This document shows positions 1 through 6,201 of a DNA stretch of 6,207 nucleotides, in pieces. The stretch's first letter is position 1, and each line of letters opens with the position of its first letter. Made by a program: the position numbers and the translations under genes. The notes beneath the pieces are model-generated. The model did not search any database and was not told the origin of the DNA. It saw nothing but the letters and a program-made list of their open reading frames with translations. This stretch comes from Deltaproteobacteria bacterium. GTDB taxonomy: Bacteria; Desulfobacterota; DSM-4660; Desulfatiglandales; Desulfatiglandaceae. The DNA is taken from the NCBI GenBank assembly GCA_018644785.1, contig JABGPV010000285.1, positions 1 to 6,207 on the forward strand, read 5' to 3'.

Positions 1-2
1 TA

Positions 3-92
3 TTGAAACGTGGGTGTGATGCCTTCATTCAAAAACCTTTCAAGATGGAGCAGCTTTCTCAGAAATTGATGGAGGTTTTGGATAAGAAATAG
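3..92 (+). CDS. 3' end of a receiver-domain protein (partial)
   Basis: Only the final 29 codons and the TAG stop (90-92) are in the window; the gene enters from the left. The translation contains GCDAFIQKPF followed by an amphipathic helix ending in VLDKK. This is the usual end of a CheY-like receiver: the conserved Lys-Pro pair (codons 33-38) that closes the phosphorylation site, then helix alpha-5. In the family this Lys contacts the phosphoryl group on the receiver Asp. The ending resembles the C-terminal receiver of the hybrid kinase at 2856-4802, so the parent gene is probably another hybrid histidine kinase, although a stand-alone response regulator would end the same way. Start, domain order and partner cannot be judged. 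Confidence 0.8.
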   Translation: MKRGCDAFIQKPFKMEQLSQKLMEVLDKK

Positions 93-165
93 GGTTGGAT
101 ATGCAGCTATGTTCGGCAATGCCCGATTCAACATTTCCTATATTAACCTTAAATTTCAAAACCTT

Positions 166-422
166 CAAAGAAAGTCAATATTACATTTCCCAGTCTTGCA
201 TATTGCCGGGGATTGTGCGATGTTAACTTAATGCACGTAAGTTTCAATCGGTGACCCTTAACCAAGTCTCCAGATTTGAGTGAAGTCATGCTAAACTGAT
301 GTGGTGTCTTTGGTGACGAAAACAATGCCCTTCAAGACATAATCTAACCAAGAAGGGGCAACTAATGAGAATCGCAGAGGCTCATACATAGTTCCCAAGA
401 CGCAAAGGAGTACGGGTTTTTT
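166..422 (+). repeat. Conserved intergenic element, copy A (possible structured RNA)
   Basis: This non-coding stretch is homologous to 4867-5108. Four blocks match in the same order: 181-204 with 4880-4903 (20 of 24 identical), 232-266 with 4931-4965 (26 of 35, no gaps), 313-328 with 4999-5014 (14 of 16), and 359-391 with 5043-5075 (24 of 33). The first two blocks start 51 bases apart in both copies. Inside copy A the motif TAACCAAG occurs twice (259-266 and 345-352). GCCCUU (327-332) can pair with AGGGGC (354-359), enclosing the second motif. The 3' end is a weak hairpin followed by six T (417-422), which runs straight into a broken kinase gene. I do not recognise a known RNA family. It could be an untranslated leader RNA, a small RNA or a dispersed repeat; its outer limits are approximate. 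Confidence 0.7.
381..422 (+). terminator. Degenerate Rho-independent terminator of element A
   Basis: CTCATAC (381-387) can pair with GTACGGG (410-416) in six of seven positions, with one G-U pair and one A/C mismatch, leaving a 22-base loop. Six T follow (417-422). The place is equivalent to the stronger terminator of copy B, and the GCTCATACA arm is identical there. Taken alone the stem is weak; the main support is the match in position with copy B. The last T residues also begin the kinase-like reading frame of the pseudogene, so the original 3' end may have been damaged. Confidence 0.35.
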
Positions 423-620
423 CATTATCGAGGATAACGGCAAGGGCATGGATGAGGAAACCGGAAGCGGGATATTTGAACTGTTTTTACAACAAAGTTC
501 CAGGGCCGCGGGACGGGGATGGCCGACGAAGTTAAAGAACCCAAGGCCGAATTGGCTATGGGTGAAGGGACTATCCTGGTCATAAAGGACGAAGAAGTTT
601 TATTGAAGATAAACAGGTAA
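421..620 (+). pseudogene. Remnant of a hybrid histidine kinase (ATPase to receiver junction)
   Basis: From 421 the frame reads FIIEDNGKGMDEET...GIFEL, which matches the G1 box (DNGKGM) and F box of a histidine-kinase ATPase domain. After a run of five T (484-488) the match continues one frame over as FTTKFQGRGTGMA, the rest of the F box plus the G2 box. One T missing from an original six explains the shift. The text then jumps from GMA to DEVKEPKAELAMGEGTILVIKDEE, which is the linker and first strand of a receiver. About 30 codons that should lie between are absent, judging from the spacing in the hybrid kinase at 2856-4802. The receiver stops at TAA (618-620) after its first strand, and one acidic residue expected there is Lys. 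No dimerisation helix, phospho-His or phospho-Asp remains. It is a relic, probably of a kinase gene that once lay downstream of element A. Confidence 0.8.
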
Positions 621-635
621 ATAGAGAGATCCATT

Positions 636-2396
636 ATGACTTCAGTCACAAGGAACTCAAAATACAATACTGCAATAAGATTCTTTTTTCTCGCTGCCGC
701 CTGCATGATTTTGCTCCCATTATACACGTATGGCGAAGCTAAAAATGGAGAGCAACCCCATGTCAGTGACGTATCTGTTCATAAAAAGGTGCTGAAGACA
801 ATTATTGTGGACAACTATTCCCCATACACATTTGTGAATCAAAGTGGAGATCCTGATGGTTTCAGTGTCGATTTGATAAAAGCCGTGGCGGAAGAGATGG
901 GATTGGCGCTTAAAATCCATGTGGACACATGGGCTCCGGCGCGTAATGCTTTGAAGGATGGAAACATCGATGTCCTTCCCATGATGGCCTATTCAAAGGA
1001 AAGGGATGAGCAATTTGATTTCTCGGTACCGCACACCATCGCCTATGACGCCTTTTTTACGAGAAAAGACGCAGGCAGAATACGGTCCCTCGATGACCTC
1101 CGAGGGAAAAAGATCATTGTAATGAAAGGGGATCAAGCCCATGATTATCTTCTTTCCACCGGAACCATAGGGCCTGAACAATTGATCTTTATTAACAGCC
1201 TCCCCGATGCCCTCAGACTGTTGTCCTCAGGCAAAGGAGATGCTGCGCTGATGCCCAAACTGGTAGGATTGATTGTCGTCAAGAATCTGAAACTCAGCAA
1301 CCTCGAATTGTCGCCCATTGTTATCGAGGCCTACAACCGGCCCTTCAGCTTTGCGGTGACTGAGGGGAACCAGCCTCTTTTGGAAAGATTGAGCCAGGGC
1401 CTGAGCATCGTAAAAACATCGGATCAATACAGTAATATTTACAAAAAATGGTTCGGCGCTCTGGAACCGCCGGGTTTATCTCTGAAAACCGTCCTGAAAT
1501 ATATTGGTGTAATAATTCTTGTTTTTATGGTGATTGGAACCGTTCTGCTGTTGTGGTCATTTTCTTTGAGGCGGCAGGTGGCTTTTCGAACCAGGTCTCT
1601 TGAGGAAGAGATTTCCGAGCGTAAGCAGGCGGAAGAAGCACTGCGGGAGAGTGAGGGAAAATATCGGGAACTCAGCGTTGAGCTTGAGCAGCGTGTGCAA
1701 AAACGCACGGATCAACTGGAAGGGGCAAATAAAGAACTTGAATCTTTTGCCTATTCCGTATCCCATGACCTACGGGCGCCCCTTCGCGGGATTGATGGTT
1801 TCAGCCAGGTGTTGTTAGAGGATTATGAAGAAAAATTGGATGAAGAAGGCAAAGACTATCTTGGCAGAATCAGATCGGGTACTCAGCGTATGGGACACCT
1901 CATTGACGATCTCTTGAGGCTGTCGCGGTTGACCCGTTCCGAGATGCGGCACGAACCGGTAAACCTGAGTACGCTTGCGGAGAACGTCTCTGTGGCGTTA
2001 AGGGAAAGCGGGTCCGAAAGAAAGGTGACGTTTGATATAACCCCAAATCTTAAGGCCCATGGAGACCGCTATTTATTGGGCGTGGCCATTGAAAATCTCT
2101 TCAGCAATGCCTGGAAATTTTCAAGCGGCCATGATCAGGCCAGGATTGAATTCGGGGTTGAAAAACTTGAAGGAAAAAATGCATATTTCATTCGTGACGA
2201 CGGCGTCGGTTTTGACATGGCTTACGCCGATAAACTATTCGGGGCCTTCCAGCGGCTCCATGGAACGACTGAATTTCCCGGTTCCGGTATCGGCCTGGCC
2301 ACAGTGCAACGCATCATCCATCGCCATGGGGGCCAGATCTGGGCCGAAAGCAAGGTCGGTGAAGGAGCGACTTTTTATTTTACCCTTTCACAGTAA
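636..2396 (+). CDS. Membrane sensor histidine kinase with periplasmic SBP_bac_3 sensor domain
   Basis: This is a 586-residue sensor kinase. Residues 14-32 form a hydrophobic signal segment. Residues about 52-273 look like a family-3 periplasmic solute-binding domain (YSPYTFVN, GFSVDLIKAVAEEMG, IDVLPMMAYSKERDEQFDFS); in the family these usually bind amino acids or similar small polar molecules, but the ligand here is unknown. A transmembrane helix follows (about 286-309), then a charged coiled linker (311-370). The dimerisation domain has SVSHDLRAPLRG with phospho-acceptor H377. The ATPase domain has an N box with N491, G1 DDGVG at 521-525, an F box LFGAFQRLHG and G2 GSGIGL at 549-554. The FAYSVSHDLRAPL and GAFQRLHG wording is that of phytochrome-type kinases, which commonly pair with Rcp1-like regulators such as the next gene. 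The ATG at 636 follows AGAGAG (623-628) and leads directly into the signal segment. The linker contains ERKQAEEALRESEGKYREL, normally the lead-in to a PAS domain, yet no PAS follows. Confidence 0.93.
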   Translation: MTSVTRNSKYNTAIRFFFLAAACMILLPLYTYGEAKNGEQPHVSDVSVHKKVLKTIIVDNYSPYTFVNQSGDPDGFSVDLIKAVAEEMGLALKIHVDTWAPARNALKDGNIDVLPMMAYSKERDEQFDFSVPHTIAYDAFFTRKDAGRIRSLDDLRGKKIIVMKGDQAHDYLLSTGTIGPEQLIFINSLPDALRLLSSGKGDAALMPKLVGLIVVKNLKLSNLELSPIVIEAYNRPFSFAVTEGNQPLLERLSQGLSIVKTSDQYSNIYKKWFGALEPPGLSLKTVLKYIGVIILVFMVIGTVLLLWSFSLRRQVAFRTRSLEEEISERKQAEEALRESEGKYRELSVELEQRVQKRTDQLEGANKELESFAYSVSHDLRAPLRGIDGFSQVLLEDYEEKLDEEGKDYLGRIRSGTQRMGHLIDDLLRLSRLTRSEMRHEPVNLSTLAENVSVALRESGSERKVTFDITPNLKAHGDRYLLGVAIENLFSNAWKFSSGHDQARIEFGVEKLEGKNAYFIRDDGVGFDMAYADKLFGAFQRLHGTTEFPGSGIGLATVQRIIHRHGGQIWAESKVGEGATFYFTLSQ

Positions 2397-2405
2397 GGAG
2401 GCAAC

Positions 2406-2846
2406 ATGGACAAGAAAAGCATTCTATTGGTAGAGGATAATCCCGACGATGAAATTCTGACCGTGCGAGCCCTCAAGAAAAACAACATTCTAAATGATAT
2501 CATAGTGGTCCGGGATGGCGCTGAGGCTCTGGATTATTTATTCGGCGCCGGATCATATGCGGATCGTGACATGACCGTGATGCCGCAGCTCATCCTGCTG
2601 GATTTGAAGCTGCCGAAAATAGACGGCCTTGAAGTTCTGCGCCGGGTTCGCGGCAATGAAAAAACCCGGTTGCTCCCCGTGGTGGTTCTGACATCCTCTT
2701 CAGAGGAGCAGGATATGATTGAGAGCTACAGCCTTGGCGCCAACAGCTATATTCGAAAACCAGTGGATTTCAACCAGTTCTCAGAGGCTGTAAAGAACTT
2801 AGGCCTGTACTGGCTGGTACTTAACGAATCTCCGGTAACACAGTGA
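2406..2846 (+). CDS. Single-domain Rcp1-type response regulator
   Basis: This 146-residue protein is one CheY-like receiver with no output domain. It starts ILLVEDNPDDEILTVRAL, a form typical of Rcp1-like regulators. The acidic pocket is E10/D11, the phospho-acceptor is D66 (LILLDLKLPKIDG), the switch Thr is T96 (VVVLTSS) and the conserved Lys is K118 (IRKPVDF). The insertion around residues 45-60 (LFGAGSYADRDM) between helix 2 and strand 3 is also characteristic of Rcp1 relatives. In that family the regulator is phosphorylated by a phytochrome-like kinase encoded beside it, which fits the upstream gene. A strong site AAGGAGG (2395-2401) overlaps the stop of the preceding gene and sits 4 bases before the ATG, suggesting coupled translation. 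With no effector domain it may act as a phosphate shuttle or by protein contact. Confidence 0.95.
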   Translation: MDKKSILLVEDNPDDEILTVRALKKNNILNDIIVVRDGAEALDYLFGAGSYADRDMTVMPQLILLDLKLPKIDGLEVLRRVRGNEKTRLLPVVVLTSSSEEQDMIESYSLGANSYIRKPVDFNQFSEAVKNLGLYWLVLNESPVTQ

Positions 2847-2855
2847 GGTTGACGT

Positions 2856-4802
2856 ATGAATACGCCATTGAAGCTAATGATTGTTGAAGATTCGGAAGAT
2901 GATGCCCTCCTGGTCGTTCGCGAACTGCGGCGAGGTGGTTATGCGCCGGAATTTGACATAGTGGAAACAGCGGAGGCCATGCGTACGGCGCTTGAAAAGA
3001 AACCTTGGGATATTGTTATTTCCGATTACAGTTTGCCCGGGTTTGACGCTCCGGCTGCACTGAATATTGTTATGGAAAGCGGCCTGGATCTTCCCTTTAT
3101 AATCGTATCCGGAGCTATCGGCGAAGAAACCGCGGTGGAGACTATGAGAGCGGGGGCGCACGATTACCTGATGAAGGGAAATCTTGCACGGCTCTCCGCT
3201 GCCGTCGAAAGAGAGTTGCGTGAAGCCGAGTTACGCCAAGAGCAAAAACGGACCGAACAAAGATTGTTGAAATCAGAAAAGGGTTTTCGCGACCTGTTTG
3301 ATTCCATAACAGACCTCATTTACACCCAGGATCTTGATGGCCGTTTTATTACCGTCAACCATGCCATGAGCGCATTATTTGGTTATAAAAAGGATGAGTT
3401 TATCGGAAGACCTGCCTCGGATTTTATGAAGCCGGAAATGAGTCCTTTTTTTCAAAGCGGATATCTGGAACCGATCAAAACAAAGGGGTCCCACGAGGGT
3501 GTCACCTGCTATTTTTCGAAAAACGGTGACGAAATCTATATTGACTACCATAGTTCGCTGGTCGAGCCTGAAGATGGATCGTCTTATATCAGCGGTACGG
3601 GGCGTGATGTGACAGAGCACATGTTATCCCAGCGGGAGATCAAACGCCTTCAGAATCAGGTACACCAGTCTCAAAAGATGGAGGCCATGGGCCTTATGGC
3701 AGGTGGTGTGGCTCACGATCTGAACAATATTCTATCAGGGATCGTAAGCTATCCCGAATTACTCCTGATGGATTTACCGGAAGACAGCCCCCTCAGAAGG
3801 CCCATAGAGGTCATGCGGGAATCCGGAATGCGGGCAGCCGATGTGGTGGAAGACCTGCTGACCATAGCCAGAGGGGTAGCAACAGGGAAAGAAGCCCTGA
3901 GCCTCAACAACATCGTCACTGAATATTTGGAATCTCCTGAATACCAAGAATTGGACAAGACGCGCTCATTTGTTCATTTAAATACTGAACTGGACCCCGA
4001 CCTTTTGAACATGGGCGGTTCTCCCATACACATTAAGAAAACTTTGATGAATCTGGTAATCAATGCCTCAGAGGCCATTGAGGGCAGGGGTACGGTTACC
4101 ATATCGACTAAAAACCGCTATCTGGATGAACCCCTGAAGGGGTATGAAGATGTTCACACAGGCGAATATGTAATGCTTACGGTATCAGATGATGGTTCGG
4201 GCATATCTTCTGGTGATCTTGAGAGAATTTTTGAGCCTTTTTATACCAAGAAAGCCATGGGTAGAAGTGGTACTGGCCTCGGCCTGGCGGTTGTATGGAA
4301 TACAGTCCAGGACCATGATGGATACATAAACGTAAGGAACCGTGAGAAAGGTGCTGCATTTGAATTGTATTTCCCGGTGATCCGGGAAGAAGTGGTCGCT
4401 CTAAAAGAACAGATCCCTTTGGAAAACTACCTCGGGCATGGAGAGAAAATCCTGGTCGTTGATGATGAGGAAAGGCAAAGAGAGATCGTATGCGGGATGC
4501 TGGCCAAATTAGGCTACACAGCTGAGGCGGTTTCAAGTGGTGAAGAGGCCATCGAATATATGAAGGAAAACGCCGTGGATCTGATCGTCCTTGACATGGT
4601 CATGTCCAAAGGGATCAACGGGCGTGAGACTTACCAGCAGATCATAAAGATTCGTCCCGGGCAGAAGGCGGTGATTGCCAGCGGGTATGCCAAAACAAAA
4701 GAGGTAGATATTGCCCAAGAGTTAGGTGCAGGCAAATACATAAAAAAGCCTTACACGCTGGAAAAAATAGGGGTTGCTGTTAAGAAAGAATTGGAAAAAT
4801 AG
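2856..4802 (+). CDS. Soluble hybrid histidine kinase REC-PAS-HisKA-HATPase-REC
   Basis: This 648-residue protein has no signal peptide or membrane helix. Receiver 1 (about 5-120) has E11/D12, phospho-acceptor D57 (VISDYSLPG), S85 and K107; the KGN after its last strand replaces the usual Lys-Pro, a form common in N-terminal receivers of such kinases. A PAS domain spans about 143-255 (FRDLFDSITDLIYTQDLDGR to GTGRDVTE). The dimerisation helix has H287 (GGVAHDLNNILSG), an NtrB-like H box. The ATPase domain shows N403 (LVINASEAI), G1 DDGSG at 445-449, an F box IFEPFYTKK and G2 GTGLGL at 472-477. Receiver 2 (about 530-648) has D536/D537, D580 (IVLDMVMSKG), S609 and K631. All catalytic residues are present. 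The gene starts 9 bases after the regulator, with GAGG (2845-2848) overlapping its stop. The two receivers allow a multi-step relay; receiver 1 may take input from another kinase. The signal sensed by the PAS domain is unknown. Confidence 0.94.
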   Translation: MNTPLKLMIVEDSEDDALLVVRELRRGGYAPEFDIVETAEAMRTALEKKPWDIVISDYSLPGFDAPAALNIVMESGLDLPFIIVSGAIGEETAVETMRAGAHDYLMKGNLARLSAAVERELREAELRQEQKRTEQRLLKSEKGFRDLFDSITDLIYTQDLDGRFITVNHAMSALFGYKKDEFIGRPASDFMKPEMSPFFQSGYLEPIKTKGSHEGVTCYFSKNGDEIYIDYHSSLVEPEDGSSYISGTGRDVTEHMLSQREIKRLQNQVHQSQKMEAMGLMAGGVAHDLNNILSGIVSYPELLLMDLPEDSPLRRPIEVMRESGMRAADVVEDLLTIARGVATGKEALSLNNIVTEYLESPEYQELDKTRSFVHLNTELDPDLLNMGGSPIHIKKTLMNLVINASEAIEGRGTVTISTKNRYLDEPLKGYEDVHTGEYVMLTVSDDGSGISSGDLERIFEPFYTKKAMGRSGTGLGLAVVWNTVQDHDGYINVRNREKGAAFELYFPVIREEVVALKEQIPLENYLGHGEKILVVDDEERQREIVCGMLAKLGYTAEAVSSGEEAIEYMKENAVDLIVLDMVMSKGINGRETYQQIIKIRPGQKAVIASGYAKTKEVDIAQELGAGKYIKKPYTLEKIGVAVKKELEK

Positions 4803-4866
4803 GCGGTTTTTGACCTCCTTCTCAATGCAGGATTACCTATATAAAGGGCAAGTTGGGTTTTCCGTG

Positions 4867-5108
4867 CAAAAAGTTTAACTTACATCTGCCAGTGTTGAAT
4901 ATTTTTGGCGACCGTGATATTCAAGTATCATGCACGTATTATGGAAGCGGCGACCTTGAACCAAGATTCAAAATGTTAGCAAAAGATGATGACCTCTTGT
5001 GATGAAAACAAGGCTTAAAAGATGGCTTGAACCAAACCGAGGTGACTAATGGAAACTCCAAAGGCTCATACACAGCGTCCGGGTAACAGCAGTGTATGGG
5101 CTTTTTTT
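4867..5108 (+). repeat. Conserved intergenic element, copy B (possible structured leader or small RNA)
   Basis: This is the second copy of the element at 166-422, with the same four blocks in the same order, and the better preserved 3' end. The motif CTTGAACCAA occurs twice (4955-4964 and 5026-5035). CUUGU (4996-5000) and ACAAG (5008-5012) can form a hairpin with a 7-base loop. ACCUC (4992-4996) could alternatively pair with GAGGU (5039-5043). A full terminator closes the element. TATCAT (4926-4931), just before the conserved GCACG, resembles a -10 box, but no good -35 is at the right distance, so I do not call a promoter. The element lies 64 bases after the hybrid kinase and ends 28 bases before the next start codon. 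Pairings in copies A and B are not clearly equivalent, so a shared fold is unproven. Confidence 0.7.
5064..5108 (+). terminator. Rho-independent terminator at the end of element B
   Basis: GCTCATACAC (5064-5073) pairs with GTGTATGGGC (5092-5101) over ten positions with a single G-U pair. The loop is 18 bases. Seven T follow (5102-5108), then G and five more T. It ends 28 bases before the ATG at 5137, so it would stop transcription just before the PAS gene. It could end the transcript of the upstream operon, end a small RNA made from element B, or act as a conditional attenuator for the PAS gene. The first arm is the most conserved string of the element. Confidence 0.75.
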
Positions 5109-5123
5109 GTTTTTAGAGTATTT

Positions 5124-5128
5124 GGGAG
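5124..5128 (+). promoter_or_regulatory. Ribosome binding site fixing the start at 5137
   Basis: GGGAG lies 8 bases before the ATG at 5137. The open frame extends upstream to a GTG at 5092, but that codon is inside the terminator stem and would add a 15-residue hydrophobic stretch (MYGLFLFLEYLGDVL) encoded by the stem and T-tract. Starting at 5137 gives MATKATYEQLEQQ, a usual opening for PAS signalling proteins of this kind. Confidence 0.75.
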
Positions 5129-5136
5129 ATGTTCTG

Positions 5137-6201
5137 ATGGCCACAAAAGCAACATATGAACAATTGGAACAACAGGTCAGGGAATTAGAGAAAAGAGTAA
5201 AGAAACTACATCAGGCAGAGGAAAGGTTGCAAGAGAGGAATAGTCTCCTTCACGATGTGATCGAAGGAACTACCGATTCTATCTTTGTGAAAGACCAGCA
5301 GAGTCGCTATGTTTTGCTCAATACTCAAACTGCCTATGGCCTTGGCAAGGCTTCTGTAGAGGAGGTTATCGGTAAATCCGACACTGAGCTTATCCCTATC
5401 GAACAAGCTCGTAAACTCCAGAAACACGATATGGGCATTATGACTTCCGGCAAATCTGTCCTCCGGGAAGAAGTTGTTGGGACAACAGATAGCCCTCGTA
5501 TATACCAAACGATGAAGGCACCCCGGTACGACCATGCGAGCAACGTGATTGGCATTATTGGTATTGCACGTGATATCACGAAGCAAAAGAAAATAGAGGA
5601 GGCGCTGCGGAAGAGTGAGCAACAATACCGCCTAATCACGGAAACCTCTCTGCAGGGAATGGCTCAAGTTGACGCCAAAGGACATCTAACGTTTGCCAAT
5701 ACGGCAATCGTCGAGTTGACGGGGTATTCCCTCGCGGAATTGGACGGGTTGTCGCTGGATACCCTTTATCCACCCGGAGAGGCCAAGACGATCAGCGACG
5801 CCAATGTGGCGCTATTGCAATCCGGAAAGGCGATTGTCGGAGAAAACACGCTGACCCGAAAGGACGGTAGCACGATCGAGACCTATTTCAGTTGCGCACC
5901 CGTATTTGACAAAAGTGGTGAGTACGCTGGGTTTATTTGTTCCGTCTTGGACATTAGCGACCGCAAGCGGATGGAAGATGCGCTGAAGGAAAGGGAGTTT
6001 CTTTTTTCACAAATGTTTGAACAATCAACTACAAATACGTGCCTTTACAACCCGGATGGAACTATTAATAGAGTTAACAAAGAATTTTGTAAAATGTTTG
6101 GCGTTGAAGAAAAAGTCATTATAAATGCAGGAACTGAACCGCTTCGCGGAAAGCCCTTCAACGTTCTCCTATATTTTCAAGATCCTTTCCGTCAATCATA
6201 A
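5137..6201 (+). CDS. Multi-PAS signalling protein, truncated in its third PAS domain
   Basis: This 354-residue soluble protein starts with a coiled coil (about 6-38, repeated LEQ/ELEK/LQER). PAS 1 spans about 35-150 (LLHDVIEGTTDSIFVKDQQSRYVLLN to IGIARDITKQKK) and PAS 2 about 161-278 (YRLITETSLQGMAQVDAKG to CSVLDISDRKR). PAS 3 starts at about 287 (FSQMFEQSTTNTCLYNPDGTINRVNKEFCKMFGV) and loses family resemblance after residue 332 (base 6132), well short of a full domain. The last 22 residues (TEPLRGKPFNV...) look unrelated, and the frame stops at 6199-6201. No histidine kinase, GGDEF or receiver follows, although proteins of this build normally end in one. The likeliest reading is a kinase gene broken by an insertion or rearrangement near 6133; a natural PAS-only protein is less likely. 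PAS ligands (haem, flavin, small molecules) cannot be predicted here. Confidence 0.8.
   Translation: MATKATYEQLEQQVRELEKRVKKLHQAEERLQERNSLLHDVIEGTTDSIFVKDQQSRYVLLNTQTAYGLGKASVEEVIGKSDTELIPIEQARKLQKHDMGIMTSGKSVLREEVVGTTDSPRIYQTMKAPRYDHASNVIGIIGIARDITKQKKIEEALRKSEQQYRLITETSLQGMAQVDAKGHLTFANTAIVELTGYSLAELDGLSLDTLYPPGEAKTISDANVALLQSGKAIVGENTLTRKDGSTIETYFSCAPVFDKSGEYAGFICSVLDISDRKRMEDALKEREFLFSQMFEQSTTNTCLYNPDGTINRVNKEFCKMFGVEEKVIINAGTEPLRGKPFNVLLYFQDPFRQS

Noticed and set aside
196..232. Sigma-70 promoter in element A (TTGCAT 196-201 with CTTAAT 227-232)
   Set aside because: The 25-base spacer is too long, and copy B gives the same poor spacing (TTGAAT 4895-4900, TATCAT 4926-4931). Suggestive but not callable.
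381..422. A cyclic di-GMP-I (GEMM) riboswitch, suggested by GACGCAAAG at 399-407 in element A
   Set aside because: Only this one string fits. The GAAA-tetraloop stem, the receptor helix and the downstream conserved segment are not visible, and copy B lacks the string altogether.
519..620. A 33-codon open frame starting MADEVKEPKAEL as a genuine small gene
   Set aside because: It is the post-frameshift part of the kinase relic: linker and first receiver strand only, with no complete fold.
636..1475. An ABC-transporter solute-binding protein
   Set aside because: The binding domain is fused in frame to a membrane helix and a complete kinase, and no permease or ATPase transport gene is nearby, so it is a sensor module.
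4177..4536. Long minus-strand open frames, such as this 119-codon one and 5206-5625
   Set aside because: They lie fully inside well-supported + strand domains with intact catalytic motifs, and their translations show low complexity and no recognisable family.
4803..4866. A terminator immediately after the hybrid kinase
   Set aside because: A run of five T occurs at 4807-4811, but no stem precedes it and no other hairpin with a T-tract is visible before element B.
5092..5136. Upstream GTG start for the PAS protein
   Set aside because: It lies in the terminator stem, has no ribosome site, and adds a hydrophobic tail encoded by the T-tract. The ATG at 5137 has GGGAG 8 bases upstream and gives the expected opening.
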